From contig BSYO01000025.1 in NCBI GenBank assembly GCA_033239525.1, positions 12,806,001-12,870,000 on the forward strand: a stretch of 64,000 nt of DNA, in the 5' to 3' direction. This DNA comes from Nepenthes gracilis. Its lineage: Eukaryota; Streptophyta; Magnoliopsida; Caryophyllales; Nepenthaceae. Positions 21,329 to 31,933 of the stretch are shown here, piece after piece; the first letter of the stretch is position 1; every line of letters begins with the position of its first letter. The notes beneath the pieces were generated by a model that was given only the letters and a program-made list of their open reading frames with translations, was not told the DNA's origin and did no database searches. The translations under genes were made by a program, and so were the position numbers.

Positions 21329-23216
21329 CCATGGCGCCTGGAGTTAGAAACATTGCGTCCAGGGTGACGCTTGACAAGCTCAAGGAGATCCGGACCCGGT
21401 ACCAGATTCCTGAGTCCATGGCTATGGTAATCCCGGTGCCGCATGATAGAGAACATTTGCCCGCGTGATAGAGCTGTATCCTCGGATGGCTTCATTATTT
21501 TTATGAGGCCCACCTTAAAAGGTGGGCTACGGTTTTCATTAGTTGGACCTCTATGACTTTATGAGGGCGTTTGGCGTGCCTCGCCAGGCTTGACCCGAAT
21601 GTGATGAGGTATCATGGTGTCCTTGTGCGTCTTCTTTCGATGTCATGAGAAGACCTTGACCCCTCTTACGGTCAAGGTGTATTTACATGAGAACCCCGAT
21701 TTGGATCGTGATGAAGAATTCTCTTCGCTATGCGTGTGGCAACCCCGATTCCACGGGGGTGGAAGGACAAGTTCTTCTTCCTTAATACGTGGGAGAATGT
21801 TGACCCCTCCGGGGAGGAGCGGAAGGAAGAGAAGGCGCGCACGGACTTGGTTGATGGCCAATCTGGTCTTTCCACTTGAACAAGCCAACATTGCCCGACA
21901 AGCTCGGGAAGCCAAGTGGGAACCGCGAGATGAGGCTCCGGGCCCAGTTCCCTCGAGAACTGGGGGGCCCACTGCTGAGCGTTCCTCGAGTAATGACGAG
22001 GATTTTGATATCGAGGACATGAGATGATGGCGTGGCCGCTCCTCTGCCTACGAGGTCGGGAGTGGCTCTTTCCCAGTCCTCGAGACACAGGGGTCTCGCT
22101 TTCCTCCCTTGCTAATACTCCGAGCGGGCCTTCTAGAAGCGGAAGCAAGCTTCCCGAGTCCCAGGACCTCTTGTGATGATGATGATGACGACGTTCCTCG
22201 ATTAAGAGGATGAGGACCGGAGAATACGGGGCCCTCGGGATGGTGGCTTAGTGCCCGCTACACTGCAGAGGTTTTCCTCGAGTGCGCGGTCCTCGGACAT
22301 TCGGCCCCGGTGATGACTTCGTTCCCGCGCTCCCGTTGACCTTGCTGGTGACGTCTCGGGCAGATTGGTCATCCTCACGAGGACATAGGAGGCGGGAGTG
22401 CGCGAGGGATTCCCGAGAGGGTGTGTTGAAATGGTCCGAGAGATGGTGGAGGTCGTGGATTTGAGTGTTCGCGAGCCGCGCCTCCGCCCCTTTGCTGCGG
22501 AGGCCGAGCGGTTGCGAGGCCTTTGGGGGCGCTGCATTATTGAGGCGGACCTTAGTGGCCTTGTTGGGCGATGAGTCTGCGGATCGAGGCGGCGCCGCGG
22601 ACTTAGAAGAGGCCGCAGGAGTCCGAGTCCCAGTTACGGCCTGGGGATGACCCCTTGGTTTACGAGGTAGCCTATTGCTCCCTTCCTCTCCTTGTCTTCC
22701 TTTATTCATGCCTTAATGAATTTTCTGTGGTAGCTCAGTTTGATAAGCGGGCCCAACGGGCTAGTGGGAGTAATTAATCGATCCACCCGCCCGGAAGTGG
22801 GGTCTTCGAATATTGCTCGTGAAGTTGCGCAGGCGGGCGGAGGCGGAGCTATTTGGAGCAAGGAGAAGATTGCTTCTCTTGAGGCTACCAACAAGGATCT
22901 GCGGCAACAGAGCCTTCTTCGACAGATTCTCTCTGGAGGAGAGGTTGAGGGCGTCCGTGCAGTGCGGAGATGGCTCTGTCTTTGTCAGGGACGGTGTTCG
23001 CAAGTGGTGCGGTTAATCCGTCCGCGGTTTCCGTGGCCGTCCTCGATCCCGGGAATCTTTGGTGCCTTGAGCATGGAGGACTCAGACGGAACATTTCCTC
23101 GGGCGGGGCCTAGTAGTGAACCTCTTACGCCCGAGGAGGCAATTTCGGTGGAGCGAGACGGGATCTTCGGGGAGCTTGAGGCTCAGAGAGGAAAGGGCCG
23201 AGCAACACTCCCTTGA
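21329..23216 (+). pseudogene. Antisense ORF relic inside the non-autonomous Tat-like element
   Basis: It is plus-strand, opposite to its host element. It starts at an ATG at 21329 (MAPGVRNIASRVTLDKLKEI). In shifting frames it shows segments resembling the plant gypsy-type transposon domain (HLKGGLRFSLVGPLYDFM near 21510), an acidic patch (DEDFDIEDM near 22000), and helical carboxy parts ending near 23216 (EEAISVERDGIFGELEAQ). Many stops and frameshifts make it non-functional. Position and domain order parallel the antisense ORF of the 10.9-kb element. Confidence 0.5.
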
Positions 23217-23504
23217 CATGCGGCTCCCTTGTACTTCACTTTGTTTTCTTGGCCGTCATACATCTGAGAAAATCTCTTTTTGTGAATAAGACTTAGTCCT
23301 TTTCGCTTTAAAGCTTTGGACGTTCCTTTTGTGTCTCATTTTACGTGTGGTCCTCTCTTTCTCTTTTCTTCGCGGCGCGTTGTTTAGCGCTTATCTCTTG
23401 TCTCAAGCCGGGTGGCAGCGTTTTGACTTTTTACCCTTTCCAGACTTCTTGGCTCTTAGCCTTACAGGTGTACTTTGCGGTCTTTAGTCGATATGAATTT
23501 CGGG

Positions 23505-23790
23505 TTATGACCTCGGGCCGGTCTCTGGGACCGCTCAGTGTGGCCCGAGTTTTGATGACCTCAAGGGCGGCCTCACCAGGGCCGCTGTCGCGACAAAAGG
23601 GCCGGCCTTTGGGACCGCTTAGCAAGTTTTGATGACCTCAAACTTGGGACGCTCGGTAGTTTTTGATGACCTTAGTTTTTGATTTTAGAAAAGTTTTTGA
23701 TGACCTAAGCAGTCGCCCAAATTTTTAGATGACCTCAAGGGCCTCTTGGACCGCTTAGCCGAGTTTTTGATGACCTCAAGGGCCGACCTC
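23505..23790. repeat. Degenerate tandem repeats with a TTTTGATGACCT core
   Basis: A core like TTTTGATGACCTCAAGGGC recurs six or seven times at irregular spacing of about 50-70 bases, often with GGGACCGCTTAGC nearby. It lies between the antisense ORF end and the gag remnant. The spacers also resemble one another, unlike the unique spacers of a CRISPR array. It is probably a decayed minisatellite, a common feature of large non-autonomous elements. Confidence 0.65.
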
Positions 23791-23949
23791 TTAGGACCGC
23801 AGTCACAACAATATCATGTATTTTAGTTTTTGATTTGTCGAATGCCGTGAGTTCTAAAATTGCTCGGGCCGGGCCAGAAAGGAATAGAGTATGAAACACT
23901 TAGTTGTAAGGGTAAAAAATGCACGTTTATTAATGCATATTTTTCTTAC

Positions 23950-24660
23950 ATTGAGTGGCCTCAAGGTTTTTTCTTTTTTTTTTTTTTAGTCCGCGCCTAT
24001 GATGGCCTTGCCCTTGAGCGGCATTTTTGCTCCGGGCCAGCGCCAGTCTTCGCGGGGAAGTGGTCAAGGTATCTTTCTGTTTCGAGTTCGCTTTGGAGCT
24101 TCTTGCGATCCTCGGTGTCGTGGCCGCGTTTGCCATGGTAATGGCGGTATTCCCATTGGTCAAGGGTGTTTCGGCGCCTTGGGCCATCTTAGGAACCTTT
24201 CATTCGATCTCGCCTCGGGGGATCTAAAGGTAAATGGGTTAGGTGCTTTTCTTCCCAAAGGACCATCGCTCGGGTATGTCGTGCCAGACGGTGGTCGGTC
24301 TTCTCGTGGCGCGCCCCTTCGCCCTTCCTTCCCCGTCCTCGGGGCGGGGTCTTTTGAGTTGCTTCGTCGGCCTTGGGTCCAAAAGTCTTAGGCCTTTTGA
24401 GCCCCCTTCTTAAGGCCGGACTCATGGATTTTTTTGTTGGTAGTCCCTGTTTGGAGCCCGCGCCGATTCTTGTCGTCCCCGGCGCCGTGGGCGTGGGCTT
24501 TCGGAGCGTGGGCTTAGATCGGGAGCGAATTCCACCTTCGCGCCGGTTTGCGCTAATTTGATTTCATTTACGCGCCCGGGGGGGAGGCATTTATGGGCGG
24601 TCCTCTCCTCGGACGGACGTACTGCCTTGTCTGCTGATCATCTTTGGGGCGTTCGCTTGT
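23950..24660 (-). pseudogene. Gag remnant of the non-autonomous element
   Basis: It is minus-strand, downstream of the primer site. Frames at 24425-24189 and then about 24180-24060 carry a charged linker and a zinc-knuckle-like stretch, RHYHGKRGHDTEDRKKLQSE. In related gag proteins the two outer positions are Cys; here both are Arg, so zinc binding is lost. A poly-Lys run from an A-rich tract ends it. It is broken by frameshifts. Confidence 0.5.
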
Positions 24661-24706
24661 TGGGGGGATGGGAAGCCGCTTAGTTTTTTGTTCTTCCTTT
24701 TATTTC

Positions 24707-24722
24707 CCACAGACGGCGCCAA
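24707..24722 (-). other. Primer-binding site of the minus-strand element
   Basis: On the element strand it reads TTGGCGCCGTCTGTGG directly after the 5' LTR end GCAACA. It fixes the orientation of the element. Confidence 0.85.
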
Positions 24723-25589
24723 TGTTGCGTTCGATTCCAAGGGCTTATGGAAGAGAGATTAGATATTTTAGAGATGCGGGATGTTGGCGACCTAGCCAGG
24801 GATCTCGCGAGGCTCGTTGATGAGGGGCGTTGGACCCTCGGCGTTGATCGATGCGTGGTTCCCGTGCAACACAAGTGAGTGAGGTCTTTGGATGCGAGAT
24901 GAGAACTCGAGACCGGATGTTTGAGTGGAAAACCTCCTCTTGAATGGGAGGAAAAAACCACTAGGCTCGGGGCTTAAAGAGCGTCACTATATGGTTGGAG
25001 AATTGAGGGTTATTCCTTTGAATCTCTTATTTTGCGTTTATCTTCTAAGAAGACTATGCTCTCTGGGAGCCTTCTTCCACGTTTTTTGGGGAGTTAGGCG
25101 TGGAGAAAGGGAATGCTTGCTGGAAGCTTTGTGAGTCTAAAAGGCTCTCTCTTGCGTGTCTCTGGGAGGACCTCTCCTTTGGAAAGGAGGTCTTCTTTTT
25201 GTATATTTATAGTGGGAGTCGGACCGTTGGGGAGTGGGATCGTCCATCCGTGGTTGAGGAGTTGGTCCACTAGCCTCCTTTCATTTGAGATGCGGAAAGG
25301 GACAATGAGCCTTTTCGGGCCGTGTCGGGTGTACGAGAATCGGATATCTGCCCCGATTTGACTAGGCGTGCCACTGTTGATGATGCGGCTCTTTTGAAGA
25401 TGAAATAAGCCATTGGCATTCCCGGCCATGACATTCTCTGATCTTATGGTTTAAATTGAGAGGTTCTTCTTGGCTTCTTGGGAGGTGGTAAGAAACCTCT
25501 TGAGCTAATGGTATTTACTTTGAGCCATTTAAGTTTACATGTGGATGTCTGCAGCCTCTTTTATTTTACGTTTTAGGTGGGGCCCAACA
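24723..25589 (-). repeat. 5' LTR of the minus-strand element (right copy)
   Basis: On the plus strand it begins TGTTGCGTTC and ends GGCCCAACA. On the element strand it starts TGTTGGGCCCC, close to the TGTTGGGTCC start of the other Tat LTRs in the window. It differs from the left copy by many small indels. Confidence 0.9.
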
Positions 25590-25594
25590 AGGTC

Positions 25595-28500
25595 GATAAA
25601 ATAAAAATTAATTTATTTCAGATCTTTAATTTTAAAAAATCGGAATAAAATAATTATGGGCTAAGAAATTAGTTAAACAGATTTCGGGATCGGAAATTTG
25701 ATAATAAAATTAGATTAAAATAAATTTTAGAAAGTAAAAGCTGAGAATATATTTGAAAAAATTTAAAAGATTGAAAAAATTATGCCGTATATAAAATGTA
25801 TAATCTAATTTTACAATGGTTATTAATTATTAAAAATATTAAATATATTAATTAATTGGTACATTTTTAAAAATAATATAATATTTTATTAAAAATATAA
25901 TCTAAGTTTTTAAAAAATTATTTTTATATTTCAAAAAATTAATTAAAATTTAATGATCAATATTTAAAAATAAAAATATTTAAATAATTATATTTAAATT
26001 TTTTAAATAATGTTATTAACTATATTTTTTATTGGTCCTTCAAACTTCTTAAAATTTATGTATCATTAAAGTTTCAGCACTAAAATATAAGAATTACAAA
26101 ATTCATAAATGTGATTCCCCAATCTGATTATATTTGGAAATTAGGTTTTAAATTATGAAATTAAATAATTTAGAAGAAAATATGCTAATCAACTTTTTAG
26201 AAGAGCTTGCTGTTTTTATATAAGTACCATCTCCTTGATAAAAAATGGTGATAAAAAAAAAAAGCAATTTAAATATATTTAATATTTTTTAAACAATATA
26301 ATACCTTATATATTTATCTATATTAACATATTTAAATAATAGTATATAAATAGATGAATATCATGCCTATTGAAAACCCTCCAACAAAACTGTCACCTTT
26401 CTAAACTCCCATTAAAGTTAAGGGGGAGAACTATAACATAAGCAATCAAAGTCCATATGTATAAGGTTTAAGTTTAAATTTTATTTTAATTATAATTAAT
26501 AAAATTAAAATAATTAAAATTAAATGAAAACAAATTAGATAAAACGTCAATTTTGAATTGGGTACTATGAGTTAATAAAAACCTGATTAGTGTCAGACGC
26601 TCGTCTATGCATATTCTGAAAAACAAATCATGTTGACAGTCACTTGAGTGAAATTCGAGTATGTTTTCTATATTAGTTCATACTCGATATACGTTTGAGA
26701 GATGCTCAAGCGTACTAAAGCAGGATGCCAACGCTTGATGCATGATTGAGACAGCACTCATGCATCATTGAGTTTGGTTGTGGTGTTTGACACGCACTTG
26801 ACACGCGCCCAACGCTTGCTTGAGCGCCACACTAATATATATATATTCACATTATCGTACACTTTTTCTAAAATAAAGATATAATGAGGGACACATTTAA
26901 TAAAAAAAATTCATACTTTTTATGGGTTTGAAAATATAAAAGGTTAAACAACACTATTTCATACAAAATTAAGAATCAACAATTGGCAATTTCTAATTTG
27001 AAAGATTCAATTATGAATGCAAGTAATCAGAGAAAAAAGAGGCAAGGGGCATTTAAGAAAGAAAGGTAGGTAGTATTCACAAACAAATCTAGGGCTCTAT
27101 TTGGAATGCCCAAGGGATTTTTTTCTCTGTTAGGGCATCTCTCTCAACTTTGATTAACTGTGAAAGGATTGGAAACTAGTGGTTTATGTTTCTCTCACCT
27201 TAGCATATGTTTTAAAATTGTTTATAATTACCAAGTAATCACAATATTTATTTAGATTTCATGGGATACCCCTTAAAGTCTCCTAAGTATGTTCTTAATG
27301 TATCTACACTTCCAACATGTACGGGGTATCACAAAATATAAAGTTTTCGATACACGTTGAAGTGCCAAGAGCGCATCATTGTCAAATACACAGTCGGATA
27401 CGGTCACACCTCCCTCTAAAGAGACGTCTGTGCTTCATACGGAAAAAGTAGCATGAAATAGATGATACAAATCTTGAACAGAATATAGGTCCATACATAC
27501 AAATGTGTATCACTATACATCACAAAAATGATAATTCTATGTTTGTGATCTTCCATGAAATTCACTACAGTTGAAAGCAGCATGACAGCAGCACATAAAG
27601 CAATCCAAACAAAGCAGAAAGATAACAAAGAATAAATAAATAAAGCTAAGCCCTTTTTACTTACACATGGATTATTTGCCTTTTATTCACCTCTACTGTA
27701 GGCCATGTCCTCTACTAATTCCAAGTATGGGAAAACACAAAAGAAATTCAAAACACCTTGTCATTACAGAAAATGTTTTCCACCCATAGATGTTGATTTT
27801 CCACAGTATAAAAGAACTTTTGTTTCCTTCAAGTTTCTGAAATTAGAATATATCAACAACTTTAGAATGTAGCAGTCAAGATGGAGTTTGGGCGCAAATT
27901 TTTCACCGGACAAACAAATGCCAACCATGTAAATACACATAGGGCAAAATGTAGTGTGGGTCTCAAGCAATTTGGACCAAATGCAATGCAATAATGTGCT
28001 TCAAATCACTATGTGCAACTGTGATAATGTATTGAACATTCTCAATGGGGAAGAAAAATCTTCATAATTAATTTTATCTAGAGCTTGAAGTAGACACTAA
28101 TCAGTTGAGACTTTTTAATACTCTAATTCTACAAATTGAAATGGATGTTTGCAACTCAGAGGTGTATCAATATACAATTTTTTTGTCTCTTTTTTTTTTT
28201 TTCCTTTTCTCTTGTTATTTTACCTTTAAGAACATATCCCAATCCTCTCCTTGAGCCAATGAGTTAGTGATATGGATCCCTTCATTCCCTAAACATGCTG
28301 AGGTTCCAAATATGCATTTCATCCCTGAGTCTAAGATTTGAAAAGAAGACAATGGCATCTCCTGAAAACTGAAACCACATCTGCTGGAAAGGCATTAGGA
28401 AAATTAGCTTGTTGTAATATTAGAACCATAGAAATCTGAACCATTGCAACCGATAAAAAAAGGCTAAACTGCAGGAATTTGGTCAAAGATTATCCCAAAT

Positions 28501-29110
28501 GTAAATAAACATCAATGCATATTGTATAACCACAGCCAGTACCAAGGAGTAAATGACCACATCCATTATAAATATGCCTTGGATGCATATCTTTATAGCT
28601 ACCAATATAAACGTCAAAACTGAGAAACTGTGAATTTATACTCTATAAATTTATTAGTATTGCTGTTGAATAGTTTATATCCCTAATAAATTTTAGTTCA
28701 TCAGCAGTCATCAAATAAAATAAACGTCCAAAAGCTCATTATTAAGCAAAAAAATAGGTAATCAAATGCGACCACATAATGTGTAGCTGAACAAAGAAAG
28801 CAAATTATTGCCATTTTTTATAGGTAATTTTGCTATTAGGCATCCCATATAAGTCCATTGCCAATCTCAATCCTGGCAAACCTTTTTTTTCCTTAACCAC
28901 CTCGTTATATCAAACAGGGATCAGTATCTGAATCTGAGCATGAAGCCCTGTCATCTGTCAGCAGTGCAAAGTGAAAGCACTTCCAAAACTACAGGTTAAA
29001 AAATATTCATTTGAAGAAACAAGACTAGAAAAACAAAAACTAACAAAACATATAGGTGGCAGATCTAATTCACAAGCACAATTCAAAAATATATCACCAT
29101 TCCACTTAAA
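25595..29110. other. Intergenic AT-rich DNA
   Basis: No gene is supported on either strand. 25600-26560 is extremely AT-rich. 26590-26830 is a GC-richer patch with repeated ACTTGACACGC/CACTC-type motifs. The region from 27300 to 29100 has only short chance frames. Confidence 0.4.
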
Positions 29111-29350
29111 AAAACTAGCCAATGTGCTATGAAAAAGTTTAAGTATAGATGTATATTGGATATATATTATTATCAAATTTTATTTTAGAACCAATTTAGA
29201 GTCTAACCAAAATGCATGATTTAATGAATGATTTTATGCCAATATTATTGCTCATATGGAATTTAGTATATTGGAATAACAGAAACGGTAAAAATTATAA
29301 GTATTTAATTTCTTTTTCTTGAAAATTACTAACAATAGATCTATTGGTAT

Positions 29351-29510
29351 TATTGCAATTTGAAAAAGTCTAAGCAAAGGATGTTTAAGGGGAGTAGTCA
29401 AACTGGATTTTCCATTTAATTTATGGCCAACAATTTAGATCCATGAATAGGCCGTCTTATAATAGTTAAAAAGGAGTTCTAGAAATGTTATAAATATAAC
29501 CCATGTGGGT
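29351..29510 (+). promoter_or_regulatory. Promoter region of NETWORKED-like copy 1
   Basis: TATAAATA at 29489-29496 is followed by CCCATG and a GA-rich leader (GAGAGAGAAAG). About 35 bases upstream is GCCGTCTTATAATAG. The module is present upstream of all four gene copies in the window. Transcription start and a leader intron ending at 30074 are inferred. Confidence 0.55.
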
Positions 29511-30076
29511 AATTATTTTCATAGTAGAAACTTTCTTGAGAGAGAAAGAAACAGAAAGAAAAGAACATAATAGAGTCTGAGAAATTTCCTAAGGTTGTGA
29601 GACTTGAATCCCTTAGATAGCAACAAGCTTGAGTTGGTGAATTTCGATTGATTTGTTTGTGAGTTTCAATTGCAAAACTAACACACACTAATATCAGAAC
29701 GACAAATTTTTCTAGTTCTCACAGTTTCGTTCATTTCAGTTATTTCATCATACAGAATATTAAATTATTATCTTATAATTAATTAACTATAAAGAACATG
29801 ATAATATTGTGTGACTTTTTTTCTTCAAGTTCGTGAAAAGAAATAAACTGTTTTTCTTCATTATTCTAGTATATCATCTGATGTTTTTCTTTCATTTTTT
29901 CGCCTCATTTTAATCCATCATGTTTGCTTTTGAAATAACTCATTTTAGGCGATTTGCCAATTTTGAAAGCATGTCAACACTACCAATGCTCTTGGGAAAA
30001 TTGTTTCTGTCCACCCCCTTTTAAATTAGTTTTGCCATGGCCTGACTTCAATTTTACATCATGCTTTGTGCCAGAT

Positions 30077-31933
30077 ATGGATGCTACGATCAAGTTAATT
30101 GAGGAAAATGAAGATTCAATTGCAAGGAGGGATGAGATGTACTCTAGGAAATGGCCGGTGCTCATGAAACTGATTGAAGAATTCTACCGAGCTTACAGTT
30201 CATTTGTAAAAAGATATGATGGTGCAACGGGGGAGCTGCTCTTAGCACACCAAATCACTGGAGAAGCATTTCCCACCCAAGTATCTTTTCTCCTCGCTGA
30301 TGATGCGCCCTCAAATTCTGAGCCAAATACGCCTTTCACACGAATTCCAACTCATGCATTTGATCCTGAAGAGTCTGGCACTGCAGTAGGCAGGAAGGGT
30401 CTTAAACATCAAGAGGAAGATCAAGAAGACTTAGCTCAGTTATTAAATAAGAATAAGAATCTCAAGACTAGGATTCTTATTGAGTCTGAGCGAGCACATA
30501 AAGCTGAAACTGAGTTGCAAACCTTAACACAAATCCTTATAAAGACGGAAAGTGAGAGAGACGCTTTCATCGTCAAATACCGGCAAATTTCAGAGAGGTT
30601 ATCCAATGTGATGAAAGATATTGTTCCTGCCCAAAGGTATAATAAGGAACTTGAGGAGCATGCAAAATTGATGAATGAGCAAGCTCGCATCGCAAAAAAT
30701 GAAGTGGAGGTCTTGAAGAATAAAATTCTTGAACTGAATCAAGAGAAAGAACATGCGGCATTACTATATAACCAATGCATGGAGGTGATGTACAATCAGC
30801 AAAGTGAGTTACAAGAAGCACAAGAACAAGCAGTGTTGCTTACCAATGTGATTCGATGGGGGTATGCAAAACTTGTTCACTCTGAAGAATGTCGTTTTAC
30901 TTTGGGGAGACTAAATGAATCTTTACATTCAGAGGCACATAATCTGGAACAAAAACTAGCAATAAAAGACCAACAACTCTCTAAGATGCAAGCCAATCTA
31001 GAGAAACTGATAAATAATTTACAAGATCAGAGATGTTGGTTTGTGCAAGTTGAAGGTACTTTGCACACACTGCTAAATTTGCACTCTAAATCCCAAGAAG
31101 AGCATAGGGCTATTACTTCAGAGCTGAGAAATACATTCCAAATGTTGAGGGGCTTGGAATTTTGCAAAAAAGATTTGGAAGTAAACCAAATCCTTAATGA
31201 CCTCACTTTGCCTTCATCTGAGTTTAAAAGGAGCGTAGAAAGTGAAATCTCTAGTTTAAGGGAGATTAAACAGGATCAAGTTTGCCATTTGATGGATGAC
31301 TTCCGTAATCCATTTGGTGTGCCTGAGGCGGATGATATTCTGTACCATCAACTTGAAGTTACAGAGCCAAATAGCACGAATCCCTCTTCAGAACCACGGG
31401 CAAAGAGACAGCTGGGAATGGACAAGCTGGAGATTTCCAATGAGGGTAGCAGCTCGAATGAAGAACCAAAAATGGAGAATATCTTAGATAGATTTGCTCC
31501 CGATGCACAGAATCTTATGGGCCTAAAAGATTCCGTGCAGGAATTGAGGGCAAAATTGGAGACTATCGAGAAGAGGAAAATTGTCAAGGATGTGGAGCAT
31601 GGCAAACTGCGAGACCGGTTGCAAGATGTTGAGAATTCTGTGACACAGCTATTGGGTCTGCATACTGAACCAAGAAAGACCACTGAGGACCATCCTCCTC
31701 CAACTTCAGATGTTGTCAGATCATTAGAATTGAAGAAGATTGGGATAGTGCAAAGAAAGGTAGTTCTAAACAAGGTAAGAAGGGGGTCGGAAATGATCGG
31801 AAGGTTGCAGATGGAAATAAAGAAGATCCAATATGCCTTGCAGAAACTAAGGGACCAGAATAAAAATGAAGGAAGAAGAAGATTCTCCCTAATTCACATA
31901 CTAAGGGATTTTGTTTGTGGCGGTTGCAAGTAG
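30077..31933 (+). CDS. Truncated NETWORKED-1/KIP1-like coiled-coil protein (copy 1)
   Basis: NETWORKED proteins link plant membranes to actin through an amino-terminal NAB domain. This 618-residue frame starts inside that domain: residues 1-70 (ATIKLIEENEDSIARRDEMY, KLIEEFYRAYSSF, AHQITGEAFPTQ) match its second part. The first exon, which normally encodes the tryptophan-rich WWWDSH start, is not found upstream. Residues about 115-400 form long coiled coil. The end (RGSEMIGRLQMEIKKIQYAL, then RRRFSLIHILRDF) matches the conserved NETWORKED-1 carboxy tail but stops early, so the protein is about a third of normal NETWORKED-1 length. The ATG at 30077 follows a CCAG acceptor; the open frame reaches further upstream only through intron-like sequence. 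It may be expressed, but actin binding is doubtful. Confidence 0.75.
   Translation: MDATIKLIEENEDSIARRDEMYSRKWPVLMKLIEEFYRAYSSFVKRYDGATGELLLAHQITGEAFPTQVSFLLADDAPSNSEPNTPFTRIPTHAFDPEESGTAVGRKGLKHQEEDQEDLAQLLNKNKNLKTRILIESERAHKAETELQTLTQILIKTESERDAFIVKYRQISERLSNVMKDIVPAQRYNKELEEHAKLMNEQARIAKNEVEVLKNKILELNQEKEHAALLYNQCMEVMYNQQSELQEAQEQAVLLTNVIRWGYAKLVHSEECRFTLGRLNESLHSEAHNLEQKLAIKDQQLSKMQANLEKLINNLQDQRCWFVQVEGTLHTLLNLHSKSQEEHRAITSELRNTFQMLRGLEFCKKDLEVNQILNDLTLPSSEFKRSVESEISSLREIKQDQVCHLMDDFRNPFGVPEADDILYHQLEVTEPNSTNPSSEPRAKRQLGMDKLEISNEGSSSNEEPKMENILDRFAPDAQNLMGLKDSVQELRAKLETIEKRKIVKDVEHGKLRDRLQDVENSVTQLLGLHTEPRKTTEDHPPPTSDVVRSLELKKIGIVQRKVVLNKVRRGSEMIGRLQMEIKKIQYALQKLRDQNKNEGRRRFSLIHILRDFVCGGCK

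Larger units (their letters stand above)
20021..25589 (-). mobile_element. Non-autonomous Tat-like LTR retrotransposon
   Basis: Direct repeats of 937 and 867 bases bound the element. The five bases AGGTC occur at both edges (20016-20020 and 25590-25594), an exact target duplication. The orientation is minus: the primer site lies at 24722-24707 beside the right LTR, and the purine tract lies beside the left LTR. The interior has a gag remnant on the element strand, no recognisable protease, reverse transcriptase, RNase H or integrase, and an antisense ORF relic on the plus strand. It must have relied on proteins from another element. Primer site and purine tract nearly match those of the 10.9-kb element, so both belong to one clade. 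Confidence 0.9.

Noticed and set aside
23505..23790. Regularly recurring motif as a CRISPR-like array
   Set aside because: Spacing is irregular, the intervening sequence is also repetitive, and the region lies inside a plant retroelement.
29954..30076. Amino extension of NETWORKED-like copy 1 starting at a TTG
   Set aside because: The added residues do not resemble a NAB start, the region looks like an intron end, and copies 2, 3 and 4 do not keep it open.
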